A stretch of DNA of 35,056 nt from Gemmatimonadota bacterium (GTDB lineage Bacteria; Gemmatimonadota; Gemmatimonadetes; Gemmatimonadales; GWC2-71-9), in assembly GCA_024641735.1 (NCBI GenBank), contig JAHECN010000011.1:1-35056 (forward strand). Reading direction: 5' to 3'. How positions within the stretch are numbered: the first letter of the stretch is position 1; each line of letters starts with the position of its first letter. This document shows, piece by piece, positions 7,689-14,680 of this stretch. A program made the translations under genes and the position numbers. Under the pieces are notes generated by a model that had not been told where the DNA came from, made no database searches, and saw only the letters and a program-made list of their open reading frames with translations.

Positions 7689-8575
7689 GTCGTGTCACGA
7701 CGCTGCAAGTCGGCAAACTCACTGTGCACGCACTCGATGCGGGAATGCAGCAGCTCGATGGCGGCGCGATGTTCGGCGTCGTGCCGAAGCCGCTCTGGGA
7801 ACGTCGAATTGGGGCTGACGCGCGGAATCGGATTCCGCTCACCATGCGACCGTTGTTGATCGAGCACGATGACGGTTTGGTATTGGTCGATACCGGACTC
7901 GGCAACAAGGACTCGGCCAAGTTCCACGACATCTACGGTGTCGAGAACGCCGGCGCCAATGGCCGGACCGCGCTCGAGGATGCGCTCGCGGAACTGGGAC
8001 ATTCGCCGGCTGACATCGCCATCGTGCTCGATACCCATCTCCACTTCGATCATGCCGGCGGCAACACCTTCATCGCGGCCGACGACGCCGAGCGGCGGGT
8101 GCAACTCGCCTTCCCGAACGCGCGCTACATCGCGCACCGACGCGAGTTCGACTGGGCCAACACCGCCAATGAGCGCACCTCGGCCAGTTACCTCCCCGAC
8201 AACTACCACCCGCTCATGAACGCCGGGAAGCTCGAACTGATCGACGGTCCCGCCGGCACGATCGTGCCGGGCATCGGTGTCATCGTCACACCAGGGCACA
8301 CTCCTTGGCACATGTCGGTGTTGATCGAGAGTGCAGGGGAGGGGCTCCTCTACCCGGCCGACACCATCCCGACGGCCCACCATCTCCCGCTCCCCTGGAT
8401 CATGGGGTACGATGTCGAGCCGCTCCGGACGCTGGAGAGCAAGCGGGCGCTCTACACCCGCGGGATCGCGGAGGGTTGGCGGATCGTCTTTGAGCATGAC
8501 GCCGAGACGGTGGGGGGGAGATTGGTGCAGGGGGAGCGAGGCGTGGAGTTGGGCGAACGCTTGACGGGGAAGTGA
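7685..8575 (+). CDS. MBL-fold metallo-hydrolase
   Basis: The protein has 296 residues from the ATG at 7685, which overlaps the exonuclease stop (ATGA). The earlier start in the ORF track lies inside the exonuclease gene. Metal-binding motif 1 is THLHFDHAGG (HxHxDH), followed by TPGHTPWHMSVLI, YPADTIPTAHH and a late FEHDAE. The core resembles AHL-lactonase-like or quinolone-type MBL hydrolases that bind two zinc ions. Substrate is unknown. It is the last gene of the rex operon; a 7-bp tandem repeat begins in its stop codon and a perfect palindrome follows 40 bases later. Confidence 0.9.
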   Translation: MSRVTTLQVGKLTVHALDAGMQQLDGGAMFGVVPKPLWERRIGADARNRIPLTMRPLLIEHDDGLVLVDTGLGNKDSAKFHDIYGVENAGANGRTALEDALAELGHSPADIAIVLDTHLHFDHAGGNTFIAADDAERRVQLAFPNARYIAHRREFDWANTANERTSASYLPDNYHPLMNAGKLELIDGPAGTIVPGIGVIVTPGHTPWHMSVLIESAGEGLLYPADTIPTAHHLPLPWIMGYDVEPLRTLESKRALYTRGIAEGWRIVFEHDAETVGGRLVQGERGVELGERLTGK

Positions 8576-8598
8576 GGGAACAGGGAACAGGGAACAGG
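8575..8598. repeat. 7-bp tandem repeat AGGGAAC, three copies plus 3 bases
   Basis: AGGGAAC occurs exactly three times in a row (8575-8595) and is followed by AGG. It starts on the last base of the MBL hydrolase stop codon. Slippage would alter only the non-coding spacer. Confidence 0.85.
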
Positions 8599-8615
8599 AC
8601 AACGAATCCTTCTAG

Positions 8616-8635
8616 GGGCGAGGCATGCCTCGCCC
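8616..8635. repeat. Perfect 20-bp palindrome, possible terminator or dispersed element
   Basis: GGGCGAGGCATGCCTCGCCC is fully self-complementary. As RNA it could form a stem after the rex operon, but no T-run follows (GTTCT). Very similar GGCGAGGCATGCCTCGCC elements are, from memory, common dispersed repeats in several bacterial phyla. A mobile or REP-like origin is therefore plausible. Confidence 0.6.
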
Positions 8636-8646
8636 GTTCTGTGAAC

Positions 8647-8663
8647 GGGTGAGGGGTGAGGGG
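8647..8663. repeat. 7-bp tandem repeat GGGTGAG, two copies plus GGG
   Basis: GGGTGAG occurs twice in tandem (8647-8660) and is continued by GGG. It lies directly upstream of a candidate -10 (TATCTT, 8664-8669), so copy number would change the -35/-10 surroundings of the next gene. Confidence 0.55.
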
Positions 8664-8669
8664 TATCTT
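8664..8669 (+). promoter_or_regulatory. Candidate -10 element for the small exported protein
   Basis: TATCTT sits within GTATCTTTC, the same nine bases found on the minus strand upstream of the pilus ATPase operon. It lies 38 bases before the ATG at 8708, leaving room for a leader with AGGTGG as SD. No convincing -35 is visible. Confidence 0.4.
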
Positions 8670-8707
8670 TCTGGTCCCCCGAACGACCGCCCGACAGGTG
8701 GTACCCG

Positions 8708-9094
8708 ATGTCTCGAATTGCTGCCGTTCTTCTGCTGCTCCTGGTCTCTGCATCAGGCGCCGGCGCCCAGCAGGCGAACTCGCCCTCCCTCCGCATTCAG
8801 CCGACCTCAGCGGCCCTGAGGCTGGTGATCCCGGCTCCGTCCGCGATCTCACAGAAGAACCTGGAGCGGCTCCAGTTCGCGGACTCCACGAGGCAGCCGA
8901 CGTACTGGCAGAATGGGCTGTGGATGGGGGTGGGTACCGGGGTCGTCCTCGGGACTTTGCTCGGCTTCAGCAACGGTGGGGAGCCCGCCGTCTCTACCAA
9001 GGAGAAGTTCACGAACTCCTTCCTGCTCAGCGGTGTTATTGGGATGCCACTTGGCGTCATCGGAGCCCTGATTGGCGATACGATGAAGCGGTAG
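8708..9094 (+). CDS. Small exported protein of unknown function
   Basis: The protein has 128 residues. MSRIAAVLLLLLVSASGAGAQ is a clear signal peptide with cleavage near AGAQ. AGGTGG lies six bases upstream of the ATG. The mature part is Pro/Ser-rich at first, then has two Gly-rich hydrophobic stretches, LWMGVGTGVVLGTLLGFS and LLSGVIGMPLGVIGALIGD, the latter glycine-zipper-like. This suggests a small envelope or membrane-embedded protein. I do not recognise a family. It is isolated between repeat-rich spacers and ends 100 bp before the infC promoter. Confidence 0.75.
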   Translation: MSRIAAVLLLLLVSASGAGAQQANSPSLRIQPTSAALRLVIPAPSAISQKNLERLQFADSTRQPTYWQNGLWMGVGTGVVLGTLLGFSNGGEPAVSTKEKFTNSFLLSGVIGMPLGVIGALIGDTMKR

Positions 9095-9103
9095 GTTCAG
9101 ACC

Positions 9104-9125
9104 GCTGCGGCCTGACGGCCGCAGC
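9104..9125. repeat. Palindromic intergenic repeat, copy 2
   Basis: The 22 bases are identical to 2344-2365: arms GCTGCGGCC and GGCCGCAGC around TGAC. A partial third occurrence, GCGGCCGCAGCGGAAGG, follows at about 9143-9159. It lies just downstream of the small exported protein gene, where it may act as a 3'-end hairpin. Confidence 0.8.
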
Positions 9126-9157
9126 CGAAGGGCCAGGGATGGGCGGCCGCAGCGGAA

Positions 9158-9174
9158 GGTCCCCGGTCCCCGGT
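9158..9174. repeat. 7-bp tandem repeat GGTCCCC, two copies plus GGT
   Basis: GGTCCCC occurs twice in tandem, followed by GGT. It sits about 25 bases upstream of the -35 box of the infC promoter, in the non-coding spacer after the palindrome. Confidence 0.6.
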
Positions 9175-9196
9175 TCTCCTCTCTCCTGCTCCCCCC

Positions 9197-9225
9197 TTGA
9201 CGTCCCCACCACCACCCCCTATACT
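9197..9225 (+). promoter_or_regulatory. Strong sigma-70-type promoter of the infC superoperon
   Basis: TTGACG (9197-9202), exactly 17 bp, then TATACT (9220-9225) is the best consensus promoter in the window. The predicted start of transcription is near 9232, giving a leader of about 160 nt before infC. It is the only strong promoter seen for the 15 following plus-strand genes. Confidence 0.85.
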
Positions 9226-9231
9226 CCGCCT

Positions 9232-9391
9232 GTTACAAGAGGACGGGAAAGCCGTCCCACCCCAAGCCGAAGGACGTGGCAAAGGCGGTCTGAGAGTCAT
9301 AAGCATCCGGTCCCATGGGACCGCGGTGCACCTCTTTTGACACCCTGCCAAACGCGGGGTGTCTTTTTTTGCTCGAACGGAGGAACTGCCA
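9232..9391 (+). promoter_or_regulatory. infC leader, probable attenuator
   Basis: The transcribed leader holds three structures: a hairpin GGACGG/CCGTCC (9241-9257), the palindrome GGTCCCATGGGACC (9309-9322) and an intrinsic terminator (9339-9370) only 22 bases before the infC start. CACCCC at 9258-9263 could pair with GGGGTG at 9356-9361 and so act as an antiterminator. A terminator inside the leader of infC-rpmI-rplT is reminiscent of L20-controlled attenuation known in Firmicutes. Whether L20, Phe-tRNA or another signal acts here cannot be told from sequence. Confidence 0.6.
9339..9370 (+). terminator. Intrinsic terminator in the infC leader
   Basis: GACACCC (9339-9345) pairs with GGGTGTC (9357-9363) and is followed directly by seven T. 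This is the only textbook Rho-independent terminator in the window. It is oriented so that it would stop transcription before infC, which suggests conditional read-through. Confidence 0.85.
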
Positions 9392-9913
9392 CTGTCCAGC
9401 TTTGATCGAGATCGTCGCGTGCGGGTCAACCGGCAAATCCGAATCTCGCCTGTGCGAGTCGTGACCGGTGAGGGTGAGCAGCTCGGTGTCCTTCCGCTTG
9501 AGGAAGCGCTGGCGGCTGCAGCGGAGCGGGGCCTCGATTTGGTTGAGGTTGCTCCGATGGCCCGACCCCCCGTGGTCAAGATCATGGACTACGGCAAGTA
9601 CAAGTTCGAGGAAGCGAAGGCGGCGCGTGCAGCCAAGAAGAAGCAGCATGTGATCCACCTGAAGGAAGTGAAGTATCGTCCGGGGATCGACGATCACGAT
9701 TTTGACTTCAAGACCCGCCACGCCCGGGAGTTCCTGGGTGAAGGGAACAAGGTCAAGGTCACGATGATGTTCCGTGGGCGTCAGATGGCCCACACCGAGC
9801 TCGGCAAGGCCGTGCTCGATCGCGTGGCCGCTGCCCTGGTCGATGTCGGCAAGGTCGAGCAGGACGCCAAGCTGGATGGACGCAACATGATCATGGTCCT
9901 CGCGCCGAAATAA
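9392..9913 (+). CDS. infC: Translation initiation factor IF-3
   Basis: The protein has 173 residues when started at CTG 9392. IF-3 features are present: the N-terminal [14 protein letters not shown], the linker region [29 protein letters not shown], and the C-terminal domain with [47 protein letters not shown] (9379-9384) is spaced ideally for the in-frame CTG at 9392. No in-frame ATG, GTG or TTG lies near it: the ORF-track GTG at 9359 is inside the terminator stem and the GTG at 9419 lacks an SD and would cut into the domain. Non-AUG starts on infC are known from other bacteria (AUU in E. coli), where IF-3 represses its own synthesis by rejecting them. It acts on the 30S subunit. Confidence 0.95.
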   Translation: MSSFDRDRRVRVNRQIRISPVRVVTGEGEQLGVLPLEEALAAAAERGLDLVEVAPMARPPVVKIMDYGKYKFEEAKAARAAKKKQHVIHLKEVKYRPGIDDHDFDFKTRHAREFLGEGNKVKVTMMFRGRQMAHTELGKAVLDRVAAALVDVGKVEQDAKLDGRNMIMVLAPK

Positions 9914-9948
9914 CGCGTCGGACCCTGATAGCAACTTTGGAGAACGTT

Positions 9949-10143
9949 ATGCCGAAGCAGAAGACCAAGCGCGCCGCCATGAAGCGGTTCACGATTACGG
10001 GCACCGGCAAGATCAAGCGGTCCCAAGCGAACAAGCGGCACATTCTGACCAAGAAGACGCAGAAGCGGAAGAATCAGCTCGGCAAGTCCGCGCTGGTGTC
10101 GTCGGCCGACTATCCGCGTACCATCAAGCTGCTTCAGGCCTGA
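9949..10143 (+). CDS. rpmI: Ribosomal protein bL35
   Basis: The protein has 64 residues, starts [20 protein letters not shown] and is very rich in Lys and Arg, as expected for bL35. The ATG at 9949 has TGGAG upstream; the ORF-track start at 9937 adds four residues not found in the family. It binds 23S rRNA in the large subunit. The position between infC and rplT is the classical order. Confidence 0.97.
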   Translation: MPKQKTKRAAMKRFTITGTGKIKRSQANKRHILTKKTQKRKNQLGKSALVSSADYPRTIKLLQA

Positions 10144-10155
10144 GGAGATTAGACC

Positions 10156-10515
10156 ATGTCACGCGTCAAGAACGGTCCCGCGCACCACGCGCGCAAAAAG
10201 AAGATCATGGCGGCAGCGAAGGGTGGCTTCGGCGCCCGGAGCAAGCTCTACAAGGCTGCCAAGGAAAATGTCGAACGCGGAATGGCGTATGCCTATCGCG
10301 ACCGGAAGAAGAAGAAGGGCGATTTCCGTCGCCTCTGGATCGTCCGGATCGGCGCTGCGGCGCGAATGCACGAGATCTCGTATTCGCGGATGATGGCGGG
10401 CCTCAAGGCTGCCGGCGTCGAGATCAACCGGAAGGTCCTCGCTGACCTGGCCGTCAACGACGCGGATGCGTTCGCGGCGCTGGCCGAGGTGGCGAAGGCG
10501 CACCAGGCGGCCTGA
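10156..10515 (+). CDS. rplT: Ribosomal protein bL20
   Basis: The protein has 119 residues. It begins SRVKNGPAHHARKKKIMAAAKG and contains the family blocks AYRDRKKKKGDFRRLWIVRI, AAARMHEISYSRMM and LADLAVND. AGGAG precedes the ATG. bL20 is an early 50S assembly protein and, in several bacteria, a repressor of its own operon; the structured leader before infC would be a logical target. A strong hairpin lies between this gene and pheS. Confidence 0.97.
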   Translation: MSRVKNGPAHHARKKKIMAAAKGGFGARSKLYKAAKENVERGMAYAYRDRKKKKGDFRRLWIVRIGAAARMHEISYSRMMAGLKAAGVEINRKVLADLAVNDADAFAALAEVAKAHQAA

Positions 10516-10537
10516 TCGGTCGCTGTGCTGTGCTCGT

Positions 10538-10567
10538 GGGGCCGTCCGTCGTTGCACGGCCGGCCCC
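10538..10567 (+). terminator. Strong hairpin between rplT and pheS
   Basis: GGGGCCG (10538-10544) pairs with CGGCCCC (10561-10567), and within it CCGT pairs with ACGG around CGTTGC. Only two T follow, so it could be a partial terminator, an RNA-processing site or a stabiliser that separates expression of ribosomal proteins from PheRS. Confidence 0.5.
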
Positions 10568-10599
10568 TTGTGCTTCCCGCCGTACTTGCCGGAGCCGTC

Positions 10600-11667
10600 G
10601 TGTCCGAGTCGCCTGATCATTCGTCGCTCGCGCCGTTGCGCGCGCGACTTGCCGCCATCCCCACCCTTGATGCCGAGGCGCTTGAAGCCGAGGCGGTCGC
10701 ACTGCTTGGTCGCAAGCAGGGCGAACTGACCATGCGCCTCAAGGGGCTCGCCGCGCTGCCCATCGAGGAGAAGCGCGCCATGGGGGGCGCCCTCAACGTC
10801 CTGAAGAATGAATTGGAAGCCGCCGTCGAGGCGCGTCGCGCCGAGCTCGCGCAGGCCACCAGTGCCAATGCGAACCGGGACGTCGACTTCTCGATGCCCG
10901 GCCGCGCGCAGTGGCCCGGGACGCTGCATCCCGTCACGGTCGTCGTGGATGAGATCGTCGAGATCTTCCGCGGGCTCGGCTTCGCCGTCGCCCTCGGCCC
11001 GGAGGCAGAGGATGAGCAGCACAATTTCATCGCGCTGAACTTCCCGCCCGACCATCCGGCGATGGATATGCACGACACGCTCTACCTCGACCCGGAAGGC
11101 GCATCGCGTCCGGTCGGCGAGCGGATGCTGCTGCGCACCCATACGTCACCGGTGCAGATTCGCGTGATGCGTGACGGCCCGCCGCCGTACCGTGTGGTGA
11201 TTCCGGGCACGGTCTATCGCAATGATGCGTTCGATCCGTCGCACGCGCCCGCCTTCTCGCAGATCGAAGGACTCGCGGTCGACGAGGGCATCACCTTCGT
11301 CGACCTCAAGGCGACCCTGACGCACTTCGCGCAACGCTTCCTCGGCGCCGACACGCGCGTCCGCTTCCGGCCGTCGTTCTTCCCATTCACGGAACCGTCG
11401 GCGGAGATGGATGTCGGTTGCCGGCTCTGTGATGGGGCAGGATGCGCGGCATGCAAGGGCACGGGATGGATGGAAATTCTCGGCTGCGGCATGGTGCACG
11501 AGAACGTGCTGCGTGACGCCGGCCTCGATCCGGAACGGTGGACTGGCTTCGCGTTCGGAATGGGCCCGCAACGGATCGCGATGCAGCGCTACGGATTGCA
11601 CGATATCCGATTGCTCTACGGCGGCGACATGCGCGTACTGACGCAGTTCGGTGGAGTGGGCCGATGA
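10600..11667 (+). CDS. pheS: Phenylalanyl-tRNA synthetase alpha subunit
   Basis: The protein has 355 residues from the GTG at 10600, which has GGAG five bases upstream. The ORF-track extension to 10525 reads through a hairpin and lacks homology. It has an N-terminal coiled-coil (residues 1-90) and then the class II catalytic domain: GTLHPVTVVVDEIVEIFRGLGF, LLRTHTSPVQIRVM (motif 2 region), HAPAFSQIEGL and GFAFGMGPQRIAMQRYGL (motif 3). A CxxC...CxxC insert (CRLCDGAGCAACKGTGW) occurs, as in many bacterial PheS proteins. It forms the (alpha-beta)2 enzyme that charges tRNA-Phe. The stop overlaps the pheT start (ATGA). Confidence 0.96.
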   Translation: MSESPDHSSLAPLRARLAAIPTLDAEALEAEAVALLGRKQGELTMRLKGLAALPIEEKRAMGGALNVLKNELEAAVEARRAELAQATSANANRDVDFSMPGRAQWPGTLHPVTVVVDEIVEIFRGLGFAVALGPEAEDEQHNFIALNFPPDHPAMDMHDTLYLDPEGASRPVGERMLLRTHTSPVQIRVMRDGPPPYRVVIPGTVYRNDAFDPSHAPAFSQIEGLAVDEGITFVDLKATLTHFAQRFLGADTRVRFRPSFFPFTEPSAEMDVGCRLCDGAGCAACKGTGWMEILGCGMVHENVLRDAGLDPERWTGFAFGMGPQRIAMQRYGLHDIRLLYGGDMRVLTQFGGVGR

Positions 11668-14039
11668 AGATCTCGCGCGAATGGCTCGAGGGATTCCTCC
11701 GCCGCCCCTTGCAGTCCGCCGACGTCTCCGCGCGCCTCGGCATGCTCGGTGCGCCCGTTGATGGCATCGAATCGCTCGGCGGTGATCTGTCGCCGTTTGT
11801 GGTTGGCCTCGTGACCGAAGTCCGGCCGCACCCGAATGCCGACAAGCTGCGTGTCACCAGCGTTGACGATGGCACCGGTACGCTGTCGCAAGTCGTCTGC
11901 GGCGCGCCGAATGTCACGGCCGGGCACAAGTATCCGTTCGCCAGACTCGGCACCGTGATGCCGGGCGGATTGGTGATTGAGAAGCGGAAGCTCCGCGGCG
12001 AGGCGTCCGAAGGGATGCTCTGTTCCGCACGGGAACTCGGCCTCGGCCAGGAGCACGATGGCATCCTGACGCTCGAGACGGATGCCGCACCCGGCACGCC
12101 GTTGCTGGAGATCATGGACGCACCGGATGAACGGCTCGACGTCGACGTGACGCCGAATCGCCCCGATCTGATGTGCCACAAGGGTGTCGCGCGCGAGCTG
12201 GCGCACGCCTATGGCATCGCGTATCGCTTGCCGGAGATTCCGGAGCTTGTCGAGATCGACCTGCCGCCGCCCGTCCGTTACGGGGATGAGGCCATCGTGG
12301 GTGGCGTACGTCTCGCGATCGCCGACAGTGGCTGCGGCCGATTCCTTGGCGCGACGATTCGCGGTGTGAAGATCGGCCCATCGCCGGCCTGGTTGGTGCG
12401 CCGACTCGAAGGGGCAGGGGTTCGCTCCATCAACAACGTGGTTGACGTCACGAACTATGTCATGCTCGAGCTCAATCAGCCGATGCACGCGTACGACGCG
12501 GCGACGCTGCGTGGTCCTGCCGTGATTGTCCGTGCCGCGCGTGAGGGTGAGGCGTTGGTAACGCTCGATGGCGTGACACGCAAGCTCGCTGCCGGCACGT
12601 TGGTGATTGCCGATGCGGAGCGGGTCATTGGCATCGCCGGCGTGATGGGCGGTGAGGAGACCGAGGTCAGCGGGACGACCACCGATCTCTTTCTCGAGTG
12701 CGCCTGGTTCGAACCGTCGCGAGTGCGTTCGGCGCGTCGCGCTGCCAATCTGTCGACCGATGCCTCACAGCGATTCGAGCGTGGCACGGATCGGTGGGGT
12801 GCAGTGGATGCTTTCCGTCGCGCGATTCGGATCGTGCTGACGGTGGCCGGTGGCGCCGTGGACAATGCGACGGTGGATTGCTTTCCGGCCCCGAGCTTCC
12901 CGCCGCGGATCTTCCTCCGTCCATCGCGGGTGTCGCAGGTGCTCGGTGTGGCACTGCCATGGATCGAGATCGAGAAGCAACTCGTCGCGCTCGGTGCCAC
13001 GGTGGTCTCCAAGCCGGATGACGGCCGGATGGCGGTCGACGTTCCGGGCTGGCGTCCCGATATCCAGACGGAGATCGATCTCGTCGAGGAAATTGCCCGG
13101 CTGTACGGCTACGACAAGATCCCGACGGATCTTCGTGGCTTCCGTCCGGGCGCCAGACAGGACGACGCAGCTTGGGGCGCCATGGCGCGGATCCGGCTCG
13201 GGCTGGCGTCGCAGGGGCTTTCCGAAGTGATGACGCTTCCGATGGTGGCCACAGGAGGTCCGGGAGCCCCCCGCCTGCTGAACCCTCTCTCGGCGGATCA
13301 CAGCGTGCTTCGGGATGCCCTGCTGCCCTCGCTCGTGGGAGAGATCGAGGCCAACTGGGCGCTCCACACGGCTGATATCAGGCTTTTCGAGGTGGGGACG
13401 ATATTCGCCAAGGGTGAGCCTGGCGGACGCCCCACGGAGGCGCTGCAGGCCGGGTTTGTCGTGACTGGGGCGCGGGCTCCGATGCACTGGTCCGATGGTG
13501 GCAAGCCCGCACTCTGGGACCGCTGGGACGCGCGGGCCCTCTTCGAGCGGCTCGTTGCTCTGGCGAATCCCTCCGCGGCGGTCCAAGTTGAGGAGGGCGG
13601 CTGGGTTGCCCGTCTTGGGGATGGCACCGTGGTGGGCCACTGCAGGCAGCTTTCGGCCGATGCCCCACCGTGGGCGGCACCACTCTTCGGTGGTGAAGTC
13701 GCGGTGGCAATGACCCCAGCGCCTGTCGTGCCATTCGTTCCGGTGCCGGCGTATCCCGCTGCGACACGCGACCTCGCGTTGCTGTTGCCGATGGGCACTG
13801 CGGTGGAGCAGGTCACCGCGCTGCTGATGCAACGTGGACAGCGGCATGAATTGCGGTCGGTTACGGTGGTGGATGAGTACCGAGGCAAGAATCTTCCTGA
13901 GGGCCGTCGGAGCGTGGCCATTCGCCTCGTCTTCCGCGCCTCGGATCGGACCCTGACGGATGCCGAGGTTGAGCAGGGCCTCGGCCGGCTGATGACCTCT
14001 TTGGAGCGCGAGCTTGACGTCACCCTACGTTCGTCCTGA
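11664..14039 (+). CDS. pheT: Phenylalanyl-tRNA synthetase beta subunit
   Basis: The protein has 791 residues from the ATG at 11664 overlapping the pheS stop; the longer ORF start at 11538 lies within pheS. Domains in order: a B1/EMAP-type tRNA-binding domain (about 40-150; VGLVTEVRPHPNADKLRV), B3/B4 editing region (NNVVDVTNYVMLELNQPMHAYD; GVMGGEETEVS), B5 (about 410-480), the catalytic-like core, and a C-terminal ferredoxin-fold anticodon-binding domain (YPAATRDLALLLP ... DEYRGKNLPEGRRSVAIRLVFR). The length is normal. The coiled-coil gene begins 26 bases before its stop. Confidence 0.97.
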   Translation: MKISREWLEGFLRRPLQSADVSARLGMLGAPVDGIESLGGDLSPFVVGLVTEVRPHPNADKLRVTSVDDGTGTLSQVVCGAPNVTAGHKYPFARLGTVMPGGLVIEKRKLRGEASEGMLCSARELGLGQEHDGILTLETDAAPGTPLLEIMDAPDERLDVDVTPNRPDLMCHKGVARELAHAYGIAYRLPEIPELVEIDLPPPVRYGDEAIVGGVRLAIADSGCGRFLGATIRGVKIGPSPAWLVRRLEGAGVRSINNVVDVTNYVMLELNQPMHAYDAATLRGPAVIVRAAREGEALVTLDGVTRKLAAGTLVIADAERVIGIAGVMGGEETEVSGTTTDLFLECAWFEPSRVRSARRAANLSTDASQRFERGTDRWGAVDAFRRAIRIVLTVAGGAVDNATVDCFPAPSFPPRIFLRPSRVSQVLGVALPWIEIEKQLVALGATVVSKPDDGRMAVDVPGWRPDIQTEIDLVEEIARLYGYDKIPTDLRGFRPGARQDDAAWGAMARIRLGLASQGLSEVMTLPMVATGGPGAPRLLNPLSADHSVLRDALLPSLVGEIEANWALHTADIRLFEVGTIFAKGEPGGRPTEALQAGFVVTGARAPMHWSDGGKPALWDRWDARALFERLVALANPSAAVQVEEGGWVARLGDGTVVGHCRQLSADAPPWAAPLFGGEVAVAMTPAPVVPFVPVPAYPAATRDLALLLPMGTAVEQVTALLMQRGQRHELRSVTVVDEYRGKNLPEGRRSVAIRLVFRASDRTLTDAEVEQGLGRLMTSLERELDVTLRSS

Positions 14040-14328
14040 CCTCCCGGCACTGCAAGAACTCGAGCGGGTGCTTCGGCACCTGACCGATGAGCTTGCAGGG
14101 TGGCGCCGGCGCTGTCTGAAGGCAGAGACGGAGCTGCAGGGACTCAAGGCGCAGGATGGCATGGTGCCGGGTCAGCAGGTCGTGGGGATGCAGGCGCGGA
14201 CGCTCGATCTCCAACGGGAGAACTTGGAGTTGCGGGCTCGGGTGGATCGTGCACGCGAAATGGTCGTGCGCTTGCAGCAGCGGCTGGCATTCCTCGAAGA
14301 GGAGTATGGGGCGGAGGTGCGCTCATGA
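14014..14328 (+). CDS. Small coiled-coil protein encoded between pheT and zapA
   Basis: The protein has 104 residues from a TTG at 14014, inside the pheT 3' end, with GGAG seven bases upstream. Residues 13-100 are almost continuously heptad-like (LERVLRHLTDELAGWRRRCLKAETELQGL; LDLQRENLELRARVDRAREMVVRLQQRLAFLEEEY). The stop overlaps the zapA ATG (ATGA). No enzymatic motif is seen. Translational coupling to zapA and the coiled-coil make a role as a ZapA/FtsZ-ring partner (ZapB-like in concept) plausible, but this is inference from context only. Confidence 0.78.
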   Translation: MTSPYVRPDLPALQELERVLRHLTDELAGWRRRCLKAETELQGLKAQDGMVPGQQVVGMQARTLDLQRENLELRARVDRAREMVVRLQQRLAFLEEEYGAEVRS

Positions 14329-14642
14329 GTGAGGCACCGAAGCATTCCGTCCGGGTGCACGTGGGTGGTGAGGACTTGGTGGTTCGCTCCGAACTGCCGG
14401 TGGAATACACTCGAGATGTTGCTGCCTATCTCGATGATAAACTTCGGGGGATCCGGGCGATGTTGCCGACCCTCGAGGCACACAAGGCAGCGATTCTGGC
14501 GGGCCTGGCCGTGACCGATGAGCTCTTTCGTGCTCGTCGGGCGGATGGGGAAGTGGCGACCCGCTTGACCGCATTGTCGGATGATCTGAGTCGCCTCCTG
14601 CCGCCTGCCAAGCGCGGCCCCCGTGGAGGCGTGAGCGAGTGA
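14325..14642 (+). CDS. zapA: Cell division protein ZapA
   Basis: The protein has 105 residues. The pattern HSVRVHVGGEDLVVRSELPVEYTRDVAAYLDDKLRGIR matches ZapA, whose N-terminal domain starts with a modified I/V-x-I-x-G strand and the Y-x-x-x-V-A-x-y-v-d motif. A helical tail follows (HKAAILAGLAVTDELFRARR), forming the tetramerising coiled-coil. GCGGAGG precedes the ATG. ZapA bundles FtsZ filaments at the division site. The pheT-zapA-rny neighbourhood is known in other phyla and supports the call. Confidence 0.88.
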   Translation: MSEAPKHSVRVHVGGEDLVVRSELPVEYTRDVAAYLDDKLRGIRAMLPTLEAHKAAILAGLAVTDELFRARRADGEVATRLTALSDDLSRLLPPAKRGPRGGVSE

Positions 14643-14680
14643 CCCATGCTGGCGCCGCCAGGCGCTGGTCGAGGACATAA

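Noticed and set aside
2344-9125. The two identical palindromes as ends of a mobile element or island
   Set aside because: The 6.7 kb between them holds ordinary chromosomal genes in several transcription units and no transposase or integrase; the palindromes look like independent copies of a short repeat.
9316-9326. T-box-like motif TGGGACCGCGG in the infC leader, suggesting a tRNA-Phe sensing T-box
   Set aside because: The ten bases fit TGGNACCGCG, but the leader is too short for a Stem I with specifier loop, the AGGG that should precede the motif is absent, and TGGGACC is already one arm of a local palindrome. A covariance search would decide.
9359-9391. GTG at 9359 as the infC start
   Set aside because: It lies within the 3' arm of the intrinsic terminator, lacks an SD and would encode MSFFARTEELP from the T-tract region, which has no place in IF-3.
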